Shown here piece by piece: positions 7,941-14,931 of a DNA stretch of 40,248 nt. Position 1 is the stretch's first letter. Every line of letters begins with the position of its first letter. This DNA comes from TMED14 sp003444795 (GTDB lineage Bacteria > Bacteroidota > Bacteroidia > Flavobacteriales > Schleiferiaceae): contig CAXBRT010000004.1 of the NCBI GenBank assembly GCA_963978445.1, positions 1 to 40,248 of the forward strand, written 5' to 3'. The notes below the pieces were generated by a model, which saw only the letters and a program-made list of their open reading frames with translations, was not told the DNA's origin and ran no database searches. Made by a program: the position numbers and the translations under genes.

Positions 7941-8413
7941 GCGAAGAGGCGCTTTGGTCTGCCTTGGCGGAGGTCATGGACCCCGAAGTGCCTGTTTTAA
8001 GTGTGGTAGACTTGGGGGTGATTCGGCGGGTTTACACAGAGGGAAGCAGCATACACATTGATCTATCGCCTACTTATACGGGTTGCCCAGCCATGGATGT
8101 GATCCAAAAGCGCGTGGAGGAGGCCCTAAACAGCTTTGGCGAGGTGGTCGTTCATACGGTTCTGGATCCGCCATGGACGACCGACTGGATGACGGCAACG
8201 GGGCGTGAGAAGTTAGAAGCCTATGGTATAGCGCCGCCTGTGGGGAAAGCCTCGGACAAACGTAGCCTTTGGGCGGTACAGCCTTCAGTAGGCTGTCCAA
8301 GGTGTAAAAGTCAAAACACCGAGCTCCTTTCCCTTTTTGGATCGACCGCCTGTAAGTCCTTGTATCAATGCCGCGAATGCCACGAGCCCTTTGATTATTT
8401 CAAGTGCTTATAA
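7934..8413 (+). CDS. paaD: PaaD, iron-sulfur/metal maturation protein for the phenylacetyl-CoA epoxidase
   Basis: 159 aa. The N-terminal half is a MIP18/SufT-type domain, with MDPEVPVLSVVDLGVIRRV and a YTGCPAMD segment carrying the conserved Cys. The C-terminal part carries a zinc-ribbon-like Cys set (CPRC, then CKSLYQC and C). PaaD is needed for epoxidase activity, most likely for cofactor assembly, but is not part of the catalytic complex. It is last in the paaABCD unit and is followed by a hairpin at 8435-8458. Confidence 0.94.
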   Translation: MVSEEALWSALAEVMDPEVPVLSVVDLGVIRRVYTEGSSIHIDLSPTYTGCPAMDVIQKRVEEALNSFGEVVVHTVLDPPWTTDWMTATGREKLEAYGIAPPVGKASDKRSLWAVQPSVGCPRCKSQNTELLSLFGSTACKSLYQCRECHEPFDYFKCL

Positions 8414-8434
8414 ACGGCTTACACCGGGGCAAAA

Positions 8435-8458
8435 AAAGACCCCCGGTTGGGAGTCTTT
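8435..8458. terminator. Hairpin after paaD
   Basis: AAAGAC-CCC / GGG-GTCTTT stem with one mismatch and a GGTT loop. An A-run precedes it but the T-run after it is short (TTTC). It probably ends paaABCD, with some readthrough possible. Confidence 0.6.
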
Positions 8459-8475
8459 CAAAAGTTGGTTTGATT

Positions 8476-8506
8476 TGGTGTGAGGCCTTAAGGTCTGGTG
8501 TGAGGC
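8476..8506. repeat. Direct repeat TGGTGTGAGGC, 20-base period
   Basis: The 11-mer occurs at 8476-8486 and 8496-8506 in the gap between paaD and the next gene. Seen directly; no function assigned. Confidence 0.5.
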
Positions 8507-8554
8507 TTGGGCCACTACAAATGTGAAAGAAAAATTTAATTCCATGTAAATATT

Positions 8555-8597
8555 TGTGAGAATTTGTGAAACACATTAATTTTCACAGAAATTCACA
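8555..8597. promoter_or_regulatory. Phased operator-like array of TGTGAA / TTCACA half-sites
   Basis: TGTGAG (8555-8560), TGTGAA (8565-8570), TTCACA (8582-8587) and TTCACA (8592-8597) form two direct pairs with a 10-base period, arranged as mirror images around about 8576. One more TGTGAA lies at 8522-8527. The 10-base step puts the sites on one face of the helix. The array lies 11 bases before the ATG of the putative membrane-bound regulator gene, in its leader or promoter, so autoregulation is possible. The spacing differs from a CRP site. Confidence 0.6.
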
Positions 8598-8607
8598 GAA
8601 AGACCTT

Positions 8608-10002
8608 ATGCGCATTAAATTCCTGGTTATCTCTGCATTTATCCTGTTTTTGAGCACTCAAATCCATGGGCAAAGGCATTATACTATGTGGGTCGGGGAG
8701 GAGTCTGGAAAAGCCTACATTTTCCGAAAAGACAGTCTGATTGAGCTTGATTTCCATCGAGGAATACGCAGTTATTTGCGCAATTCTGTGTGGTACGAGC
8801 TGGACAGTTTCCCTGTTTTAAGAGATCCAGACAGGATAATGCTCCACAAAAAGCCCGTGGTCTTAAGCGAACAGGACACCCTCTTAATTTCCTTTCCGGG
8901 AAGTGGAATTGTATATGGCATAGATTCAAAGGGAATGCCTATTCGAATGGACAAGACCTTCTATTCGGGTTACAATTTTGATTCTTTTCGAGCCATGTAT
9001 AAGGGCAAATTATACTCCATTGGAGGCACGGGATTTTGGCAACGAAATGGGTTGGTTCTATTCTTTGACCCCGCACTCAGAGAATGGGAGCGCCTAGCCC
9101 CTTTTTACGGCATGCCTGAGGCCTACACGATGTCCTTTGGGGCGTGCATGGACGCTACGACGTACCTGCTGTGCAACTCCCCAGATAAAACCTCGGACCC
9201 AAGCCTAGACGACTACCGAATCTATCGGGTAAACTTGGAGAGTAGAACGGCTGAAACCATAGGGGTTTTCTCTATGGATGACGGCAGCCGCGAACACAAT
9301 GTCATACCGATTGGATATATACGGAACTACGCTTTTTTTGATTCAGATGGTTTTTTACTCGTTGGGGACGTCCGATCCAACAAGTTGTACAGGTGGAAGG
9401 ACTTGACAGCTGGAACGGGCCCTTACAATGGCTTTGATGGCGTGGTCCTCCAAAATGATACTGTGAATCTCATTTATTCGGCGAGTACGATTACCAACCC
9501 AAGTGTCCGCATCACCAAAGTTCCCGTGGAGGAGGTCCTCCAGTATTGTGAAGACATAGAAAGACCGATTTACCGAACAACGGCGGAGCATTTTTGGCGG
9601 CGCTATACAGCCGAATTTATCATCGTATTGTTTGCTCTGGTTTTTCTGGTTGTTTTTTTAGTCCGGTACAACCTGAGGCAGCCCGCGGTAGAAAAGCAGT
9701 TTGTGAGTCAGCTCAACTTGCAAGAGGTACGCTTGTTGAGGCACCTTATTCTATTGCCTGAAGGTCGTTTTGCGGACATTCAAGAGATAGACCTGTTGCT
9801 TGAAGTAGAAGGAAAATCCTGGGAAAATCAGCGAAAAATTCGCTCTAAATCCCTGTCGAACATCAATAGCCTGGCCGAGGAAATGTTGGGGTACCGGGAT
9901 TTTATTCAGCGAAAACCAAATCCGGAAGACAAACGCGCCCGGCTCTATTATATTTCATCCGAATATCGGAGTTCATCGCCCACCCTATTGAGACACTTGT
10001 AA
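8608..10002 (+). CDS. Membrane protein with kelch-like extracytoplasmic region, one transmembrane helix and helix-turn-helix-like cytoplasmic domain; putative transmembrane regulator
   Basis: 464 aa from ATG 8608. An upstream in-frame GTG at 8566 would put 14 polar residues before the signal peptide and sits inside the half-site array. Residues 1-22 are a signal peptide ending in IHGQ. Residues 23 to about 334 are rich in beta-strand-like repeats, including a kelch-type stretch YSIGGTGFWQRN...FDPALREWERL, suggesting a beta-propeller. A single hydrophobic helix covers about 335-355 (FIIVLFALVFLVVFLV) and is followed by basic residues. The C-terminal about 100 residues are cytoplasmic and predicted helical. 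They contain a QRKIRSKSLSNINSL helix and a NPEDKRARLYYIS segment that resembles the wing of MarR-type winged helices. It lies 10 bases before paaG, so it is probably cotranscribed with the paa genes. I do not recognise a named family; the regulatory role is inferred from architecture. Confidence 0.75.
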   Translation: MRIKFLVISAFILFLSTQIHGQRHYTMWVGEESGKAYIFRKDSLIELDFHRGIRSYLRNSVWYELDSFPVLRDPDRIMLHKKPVVLSEQDTLLISFPGSGIVYGIDSKGMPIRMDKTFYSGYNFDSFRAMYKGKLYSIGGTGFWQRNGLVLFFDPALREWERLAPFYGMPEAYTMSFGACMDATTYLLCNSPDKTSDPSLDDYRIYRVNLESRTAETIGVFSMDDGSREHNVIPIGYIRNYAFFDSDGFLLVGDVRSNKLYRWKDLTAGTGPYNGFDGVVLQNDTVNLIYSASTITNPSVRITKVPVEEVLQYCEDIERPIYRTTAEHFWRRYTAEFIIVLFALVFLVVFLVRYNLRQPAVEKQFVSQLNLQEVRLLRHLILLPEGRFADIQEIDLLLEVEGKSWENQRKIRSKSLSNINSLAEEMLGYRDFIQRKPNPEDKRARLYYISSEYRSSSPTLLRHL

Positions 10003-10012
10003 CCTCATCCAC

Positions 10013-10786
10013 ATGGTTCTTTTACACACTTTAGAAAACAGCGTCCTGCGCTTAGCCCTCAACCGAACGAGCTCATACAATGCCTTCAATCGAGAAATGG
10101 CGTTGGCACTCCAGGACCAATTGGATTCGGCAGCTGAGAATGACGACGTGCGCGCCATTCTTATAACAGGAGAGGGCAAAGCATTTTGCAGCGGTCAGGA
10201 CCTATCCGAAGCCATAGACCCGGAGGGGCCTGGCTTAGACCGCATCCTCAGCGAGCACTACAACCCACTTGTGCTTAAAATGCGGGAATTGGCCAAGCCT
10301 ATTGTGGTGGCCGTCAACGGCGTCGCGGCAGGAGCGGGCGCAAATTTGGCCTTAGCCGGAGATATCATTCTGGCATCAGAAAGCGCAAGTTTCATTCAAG
10401 CCTTTTCAAAAATTGGTTTGATTCCTGACACGGGCGGCACATTGACCTTACCCCGATTGGTGGGACCCGCAAAAGCCTTGGCCTGGATGATGCTGGGCGA
10501 CAAAATTTCGGCCGAAGAAGCAGAGCGCGCAGGAATGATTTACAAAGTTTACCCGGCAGAAGCCCTCATGGATGAGGCCCAGAAGCTGGCGGAAATGCTG
10601 GCCAAAGCCCCCACACAAGCCTTTGCTTTGACGAAAAAAGCCGTGAATGCCTCGACATATGCGGGCCTTAAAGCGCAGCTGGAATTGGAACGCGCCTTGC
10701 AAAACGAAGCAGGCGCAACGGCAGATTTTAAGGAAGGAGTCGCTGCCTTTTTGGAGAAACGCTGCCCACAATTCACGGGTAAGTAA
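10013..10786 (+). CDS. paaG: 1,2-epoxyphenylacetyl-CoA isomerase PaaG
   Basis: 257 aa crotonase-fold protein, co-linear with E. coli PaaG. PaaG turns ring-1,2-epoxyphenylacetyl-CoA into oxepin-CoA and also isomerises a double bond later in the pathway. Oxyanion-hole segments are SGQDL (60-64) and VAAGAGA (104-110). The catalytic Asp is D139 in GLIPDTGG, matching D136 of E. coli, and the C-terminus KRCPQFTGK is nearly identical to that enzyme. It follows the putative regulator by 10 bases and precedes paaH by 48 bases. Confidence 0.94.
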   Translation: MVLLHTLENSVLRLALNRTSSYNAFNREMALALQDQLDSAAENDDVRAILITGEGKAFCSGQDLSEAIDPEGPGLDRILSEHYNPLVLKMRELAKPIVVAVNGVAAGAGANLALAGDIILASESASFIQAFSKIGLIPDTGGTLTLPRLVGPAKALAWMMLGDKISAEEAERAGMIYKVYPAEALMDEAQKLAEMLAKAPTQAFALTKKAVNASTYAGLKAQLELERALQNEAGATADFKEGVAAFLEKRCPQFTGK

Positions 10787-10834
10787 TGAATCGCGCTTTC
10801 TGCCGGACCTTTGTAGCCCCTTGATCCTTTTTAC

Positions 10835-12010
10835 ATGGAACACAATGCATCCCCTATTCGAACCGCTACCGTAGTTGGCGCTGGCGCCATGGGTTCGGGT
10901 ATTGCCCAAGTTTTGGCCCAAGCCGGCGTGCGGGTAAATGTATATGACACTAAAGACGAAGCCTTGGAGCGCGCCATGCAGAAAATGCAGGCGACTATGG
11001 ATCGTTTGGTGGAAAAAGGAACCTTCACCTCGGAACGTGCAGCAGATATTCTGGGCCACATCACCCCCATTCTATACTTGCGCGAGGCGAGCGATTCCGA
11101 TTTGGTGATTGAAGCTATTTATGAGAATTTGGAGGCCAAGCGCTCCGTCTTTAAAACCCTCGATGACGTGGTTTCTGAAGGCTGCATTTTGGCGACAAAC
11201 ACCTCTTCCCTGAGCATTGCCGCCATTTCTGCGGGAGTGAAGAATCCAGCGCGCGTCATTGGACTGCATTTTTTTAATCCAGCGCCCTTGATGCCCTTGG
11301 TAGAAATTGTTCCCAGTTTGGCTACGGATCCCCAGGTGCTTGCGCGGTGCGTGGCTTCCGTTGCCGCTTGGGGCAAAACTGGCGTTGTGGCCAAAGACAG
11401 TCCGGGCTTCATTGTGAACCGAGTGGCGCGCCCCTACTACGCGGAGGCGATGAACATCTTGGAAGAAGGCCTGGCGGATGTTCCTACAATTGATTGGGCG
11501 ATGACAGAACTAGCGGGCTTCCGAATGGGCCCCTTCGCCCTCATGGACTTGATCGGACACGATGTTAACTATACCGTGACCGAAACCGTTTGGACGCAGT
11601 TCTATTATTCCCCCCGCTTCCGACCAAATCTCTCCCAAAAGCGCCTCTTGGAAGCAGGCTGGCTCGGCAAGAAAACGGGCCGAGGCTTTTACGATTACCG
11701 CGACGGAGCCCATGCGCAAACACCCACAAAGGACACCACGTTGGGGGAGGCCATTGTGCACCGAATCCTAGCCCTACTAATCAACGAAGCCGCAGATGCT
11801 ATTTACCGAGGCATCGCCAGTCCCGCCGACCTAGAAACGGCCATGACCAAAGGGGTCAATTATCCCAAAGGATTATTGGCATGGGGCCAAGAATGGGGAT
11901 TTGATCGCGCCGAAGCCACGCTTCGCGCCCTGCACAGCCGCACCGGCGACCCTCGCTACTTCCCAAATCCGCTTTTACAAGACTGGGCGGCCAAAGCTCC
12001 CACATTTTAA
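10835..12010 (+). CDS. paaH: 3-hydroxyacyl-CoA dehydrogenase PaaH (3-hydroxyadipyl-CoA dehydrogenase)
   Basis: 391 aa. NAD-dependent oxidation of 3-hydroxyadipyl-CoA to 3-oxoadipyl-CoA. The Rossmann motif is GAGAMGSGIA (15-24), and the catalytic His lies in GLHFFNPAPLMPLVEIV. Two C-terminal 3HCDH domains follow: one from DSPGFIVNR and a second with LLINEAADAIYRG. It is shorter than E. coli PaaH (about 475 aa), but all three domains are recognisable. An unknown small gene starts 8 bases after its stop. Confidence 0.93.
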   Translation: MEHNASPIRTATVVGAGAMGSGIAQVLAQAGVRVNVYDTKDEALERAMQKMQATMDRLVEKGTFTSERAADILGHITPILYLREASDSDLVIEAIYENLEAKRSVFKTLDDVVSEGCILATNTSSLSIAAISAGVKNPARVIGLHFFNPAPLMPLVEIVPSLATDPQVLARCVASVAAWGKTGVVAKDSPGFIVNRVARPYYAEAMNILEEGLADVPTIDWAMTELAGFRMGPFALMDLIGHDVNYTVTETVWTQFYYSPRFRPNLSQKRLLEAGWLGKKTGRGFYDYRDGAHAQTPTKDTTLGEAIVHRILALLINEAADAIYRGIASPADLETAMTKGVNYPKGLLAWGQEWGFDRAEATLRALHSRTGDPRYFPNPLLQDWAAKAPTF

Positions 12011-12018
12011 CTACGTAT

Positions 12019-12513
12019 ATGTCAGCGCCTATGTTTGAACACGCGATCCACCGGGTTCGCAATTGGAGCCATGAGGAATATGGCCAAAACTTGTCCGCGT
12101 TCATGGACGAACAGCCGGCCCTATTTGGCTTCTTGCTCAATTTATCCGAGGAATTCGAGGACGATGAACATGAGCAGTTGGTGCGTTCGGCCCTATTGCT
12201 CCGAGAAGGATTTCGCCTGGCGGCTATTGCAGTTAAGCCAATTAGCAACTTGGTCATCGAAGACGTCACCCGCGGAGTGGTGGAAGCATTCGAGGCCCTC
12301 GAGGCCAACGACACCATGAACGTGGATACTGTGACCGAGGCATCTCGCAGCCCCTTTGTCTTTGCCGAAGTGCGAAACTTCCTGCACCAAGAACTGCGCA
12401 AGGGCCTTCCTGCTGAGCAACTGCAGCGCCACAACTTGATGCTGCTCATTGACATTCTCATTGGCTGCTTTGAGGAGGCATTAGACATTCCTGAAGGACC
12501 AAAGGCGTCGTAA
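12019..12513 (+). CDS. Conserved-looking helical protein of unknown function inside the paa operon
   Basis: 164 aa, acidic and predicted almost entirely alpha-helical, without signal peptide, membrane segment or cysteine cluster. It begins 8 bases after paaH and ends 9 bases before paaI, so it is surely part of this operon. No catalytic motif is visible. I do not recognise the family. It may be a Bacteroidota-specific accessory of phenylacetate catabolism, but its sequence alone does not show how. A second in-frame ATG at 12031 is an alternative start. Confidence 0.8.
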   Translation: MSAPMFEHAIHRVRNWSHEEYGQNLSAFMDEQPALFGFLLNLSEEFEDDEHEQLVRSALLLREGFRLAAIAVKPISNLVIEDVTRGVVEAFEALEANDTMNVDTVTEASRSPFVFAEVRNFLHQELRKGLPAEQLQRHNLMLLIDILIGCFEEALDIPEGPKAS

Positions 12514-12522
12514 CTTTCTGCC

Positions 12523-12936
12523 ATGAACGCCCTTTCCCCCGCCGAAATTGTTCAAAAAATGATGGACCACGATGCCTTCAGCCAGTGGCTGGGGTTGGAA
12601 GTGCTGGAAATTGGCGCGGGCCATTGCCGTTTGAAAATGACTGTGCGTCCTGAGATGGTGAATGGGTTTGGCATATCTCATGGCGGAATCACTTTCAGCT
12701 TTGCGGATAGTGCATTTGCCTTTGCCAGCAACAGCCGCGGGCAACATGCGGTAAGCATTGAAACGGGCATTTCACATATCAGCCCCGTCTATCCCGGGGA
12801 CAATCTTATCGCCTCGGCCACAGAGCTTCAAAACGGAAAGAGACTTGCGCGTTATGAGGTGATCGTAAAGCGGGAGGAAGAACCGGTCGCGTTATTCAAA
12901 GGAACCGTGTATAAAAAAGACCAGCCATGGATTTGA
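12523..12936 (+). CDS. paaI: PaaI, hot-dog fold acyl-CoA thioesterase
   Basis: 137 aa. PaaI hydrolyses ring-hydroxylated phenylacetyl-CoA esters and so frees CoA when the pathway stalls. The core motif is VNGFGISHGGITFSFADSAF (46-65). N47, H53 and the catalytic D62 match N, H and D61 of E. coli PaaI. The last ten bases overlap the paaJ start, indicating coupled translation. Confidence 0.95.
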   Translation: MNALSPAEIVQKMMDHDAFSQWLGLEVLEIGAGHCRLKMTVRPEMVNGFGISHGGITFSFADSAFAFASNSRGQHAVSIETGISHISPVYPGDNLIASATELQNGKRLARYEVIVKREEEPVALFKGTVYKKDQPWI

Positions 12937-14135
12937 CCCCTTACATCATTGACGGCGTTCGCAGCCCCATTGGATCCTTTGGTGGGGCTTTGAGCGATGT
13001 CCGCGCGGACGACCTAGCGGCTCATGCTATTTCTTCCCTCATGGAGCGCCACCCTAGCCTGGACCCTGCAGCCGTGGCGGATGTCCTTTTGGGCTGTGCC
13101 AACCAAGCTGGGGAAGACAACAGAAACGTGGCTCGAATGGCCAGTTTATTGGCAGGCTTACCCACCTCTGTTCCTGCAGAAACAGTGAACCGTCTTTGCG
13201 CTTCCGGATTGAGCGCGGTGCAACAAGCGGCCCGCGCCATGACGCATGGCGATGGGGATGTTTTTATCGCAGGCGGGGTAGAGCACATGACGCGCGCACC
13301 CTATGTCATGAGCAAATCCGGCCGCCCCTACGGCACCGATAGCCAATTGTACGACTCTTCCTTTGGCTGGCGCTTTATCAATCCGGTCATGCGGGATCGC
13401 TATGGGGTGGACGCGATGGGCGAGACCGCAGAAAACCTAGTGGACCAGTACAGCATTTCACGAGAGGACCAAGACGCTTTTGCCCTTTGGAGCCAGCAGA
13501 AGACGGCGTCAGCAAAAGCGGCTGGACACTTCGATGCGGACATTGTTCCTGTAGCTATCCCACAGCGAAAAGGCGACCCTATCTGGGTTTCACAGGATGA
13601 ATTCCCCAAGCCCCAAACCACGCTGGAGGCTCTATCGGCTTTGCGCCCAGCGTTTAGAAAGAACGGGACGGTGACAGCCGGAAACGCTAGTGGCCTAAAC
13701 GATGGGTCAGCGGCTTTGCTTATGGCCACAGGGGAAGGTGTCAAGGCGCATGACTTCACCCCATTGGCCCGGGTAGTGGCCGGCGCGGTGGCAGGGGTAG
13801 AGCCCCGCACCATGGGCATTGGCCCGGTTCCCGCTACGCAAAAGGTCTTGGCGAAGTCTGGCCTTCGCTTGGAGGACATGGATGTGATCGAACTCAATGA
13901 AGCCTTTGCCGCCCAATCTTTGGCTTGCACGCGTGCTCTGGGTTTAGACGATCGCGACACCCGCGTCAATCCGTATGGAGGGGCCATTGCATTGGGCCAT
14001 CCCTTAGGCATGTCGGGCGCAAGAATCGCCCTTCAAGCTGCCCGCTACTTGCAACGCACGCAAGGGCGGTATGCGTTAGTTGCCATGTGCATTGGCGTGG
14101 GCCAGGGCTATGCGCTAATCCTCGAACGCGCCTAA
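12927..14135 (+). CDS. paaJ: Thiolase PaaJ (3-oxoadipyl-CoA / 3-oxo-5,6-dehydrosuberyl-CoA thiolase)
   Basis: 402 aa, full length. It cleaves 3-oxo-5,6-dehydrosuberyl-CoA and, at the end, 3-oxoadipyl-CoA to succinyl-CoA and acetyl-CoA. The nucleophile is C91 in NRLCASGLSAV. The His motif GGAIALGHPLGMSGAR and the second Cys motif CIGVGQG are intact. Its stop is two bases before the paaY start. Confidence 0.95.
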   Translation: MDLTPYIIDGVRSPIGSFGGALSDVRADDLAAHAISSLMERHPSLDPAAVADVLLGCANQAGEDNRNVARMASLLAGLPTSVPAETVNRLCASGLSAVQQAARAMTHGDGDVFIAGGVEHMTRAPYVMSKSGRPYGTDSQLYDSSFGWRFINPVMRDRYGVDAMGETAENLVDQYSISREDQDAFALWSQQKTASAKAAGHFDADIVPVAIPQRKGDPIWVSQDEFPKPQTTLEALSALRPAFRKNGTVTAGNASGLNDGSAALLMATGEGVKAHDFTPLARVVAGAVAGVEPRTMGIGPVPATQKVLAKSGLRLEDMDVIELNEAFAAQSLACTRALGLDDRDTRVNPYGGAIALGHPLGMSGARIALQAARYLQRTQGRYALVAMCIGVGQGYALILERA

Positions 14136-14137
14136 CG

Positions 14138-14716
14138 ATGTTTTACGAATTCAACGGCCTCAAACCCATTGTTCACCCGAGCGCATTTGTGCACCCTCAA
14201 GCGAACGTGACGGGGGATGTTTGGATTGAAGCAAACGTGTACATCGGTCCCGGGGCCGTTTTGCGTGGCGACTGGGGCCGAATCACCGTCATGGAGGGCG
14301 CCAACGTTCAAGAGAATTGTGTGGTGCACGTTTTCCCGGGAAAGGATGTGGTACTCGAACCTTCCGCGCACATCGGCCATGGCGCTATTGTTCACGGGGC
14401 ACATGTGGGCCGAAACTGCCTGGTGGGCATGAACGCCGTACTCATGGACGATGTCGTTCTGGGACCCGAGTGTATTGTGGGGGCACTCGCTTTTGTGCCC
14501 CAAGGCATGCAAATTCCCGCTCGCTCTGTGGTGGTGGGCAATCCGGCCAAAATCGTCAAAGAAGTTTCGGACGAACAGATCGCCTGGAAGACAGAAGGGA
14601 CGGCCTGGTACCAGCGCCTACCTCAAGAATGTGAAAATAGTTTAATGGCCTGTGAGCCTTTGACCGGCCCAGAGCCGAACCGCCCTCGTTCTGAGGGCGG
14701 ATACTCCCCTCGTTGA
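14138..14716 (+). CDS. paaY: PaaY, hexapeptide-repeat thioesterase of the gamma-carbonic anhydrase fold
   Basis: 192 aa from ATG 14138; the frame runs on upstream inside paaJ, but PaaY similarity starts here. Left-handed beta-helix hexapeptide repeats (GDVWIEANVYIGPGAVLRGD and onward) carry the zinc His residues in HVFPGKD, HIGHGAIVHGAHVG. PaaY acts as a thioesterase that removes inhibitory CoA derivatives and is a usual last gene of paa clusters. The final about 20 residues (Pro/Arg/Gly-rich) overlap a perfect 8-bp hairpin at 14680-14700. This gene closes the first beta-oxidation operon. Confidence 0.94.
   Translation: MFYEFNGLKPIVHPSAFVHPQANVTGDVWIEANVYIGPGAVLRGDWGRITVMEGANVQENCVVHVFPGKDVVLEPSAHIGHGAIVHGAHVGRNCLVGMNAVLMDDVVLGPECIVGALAFVPQGMQIPARSVVVGNPAKIVKEVSDEQIAWKTEGTAWYQRLPQECENSLMACEPLTGPEPNRPRSEGGYSPR
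14680..14700. terminator. Hairpin within the 3' end of paaY
   Basis: Perfect stem CCGCCCTC / GAGGGCGG with loop GTTCT, lying in the last codons of paaY. No T-run follows, so it may protect the 3' end rather than terminate. A weaker CCCTT/AAGGG stem at 14727-14743 is followed by TTTTT at 14752. Confidence 0.45.
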
Positions 14717-14895
14717 GTCTCGCCATCCCTTTATGAATAAGGGCTGCCGTGTTTTTGATGCCCCAAATGTTAGTCACTCTAAACAAAGTTGCATATGATA
14801 CATTTTACAAGAAAAATGCGTCAAAAAATGGCTTTTATAAATGTTTAAAGCGCAAAAAGTCACAACTTATTAACATCTAATAAAATTAATTTCCA

Positions 14896-14903
14896 TAATT
14901 TAG
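14896..14903 (+). promoter_or_regulatory. Weak candidate -7 element upstream of the 1404-aa secreted protein
   Basis: TAATTTAG, seven of eight positions of TAnnTTTG, 28 bases before the start. The surrounding gap 14717-14931 is notably AT-rich; I see no other gene in it. Confidence 0.35.
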
Positions 14904-14931
14904 GTGACTATTTACCAAAATCTCTAATCGC

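Noticed and set aside
8555..8597. TGTGA...TCACA as a CRP site
   Set aside because: CRP sites have six bases between TGTGA and TCACA; here the inner pair is separated by 13, and the sites occur as phased multiples.
10448..11059. 203-codon antisense frame across paaG and paaH
   Set aside because: Overlaps two well-supported enzymes on the other strand and shows no recognisable domain.
13925..14137. Longer N-terminus for PaaY
   Set aside because: The frame is open upstream, but the extra residues lie in paaJ and PaaY similarity begins at ATG 14138.
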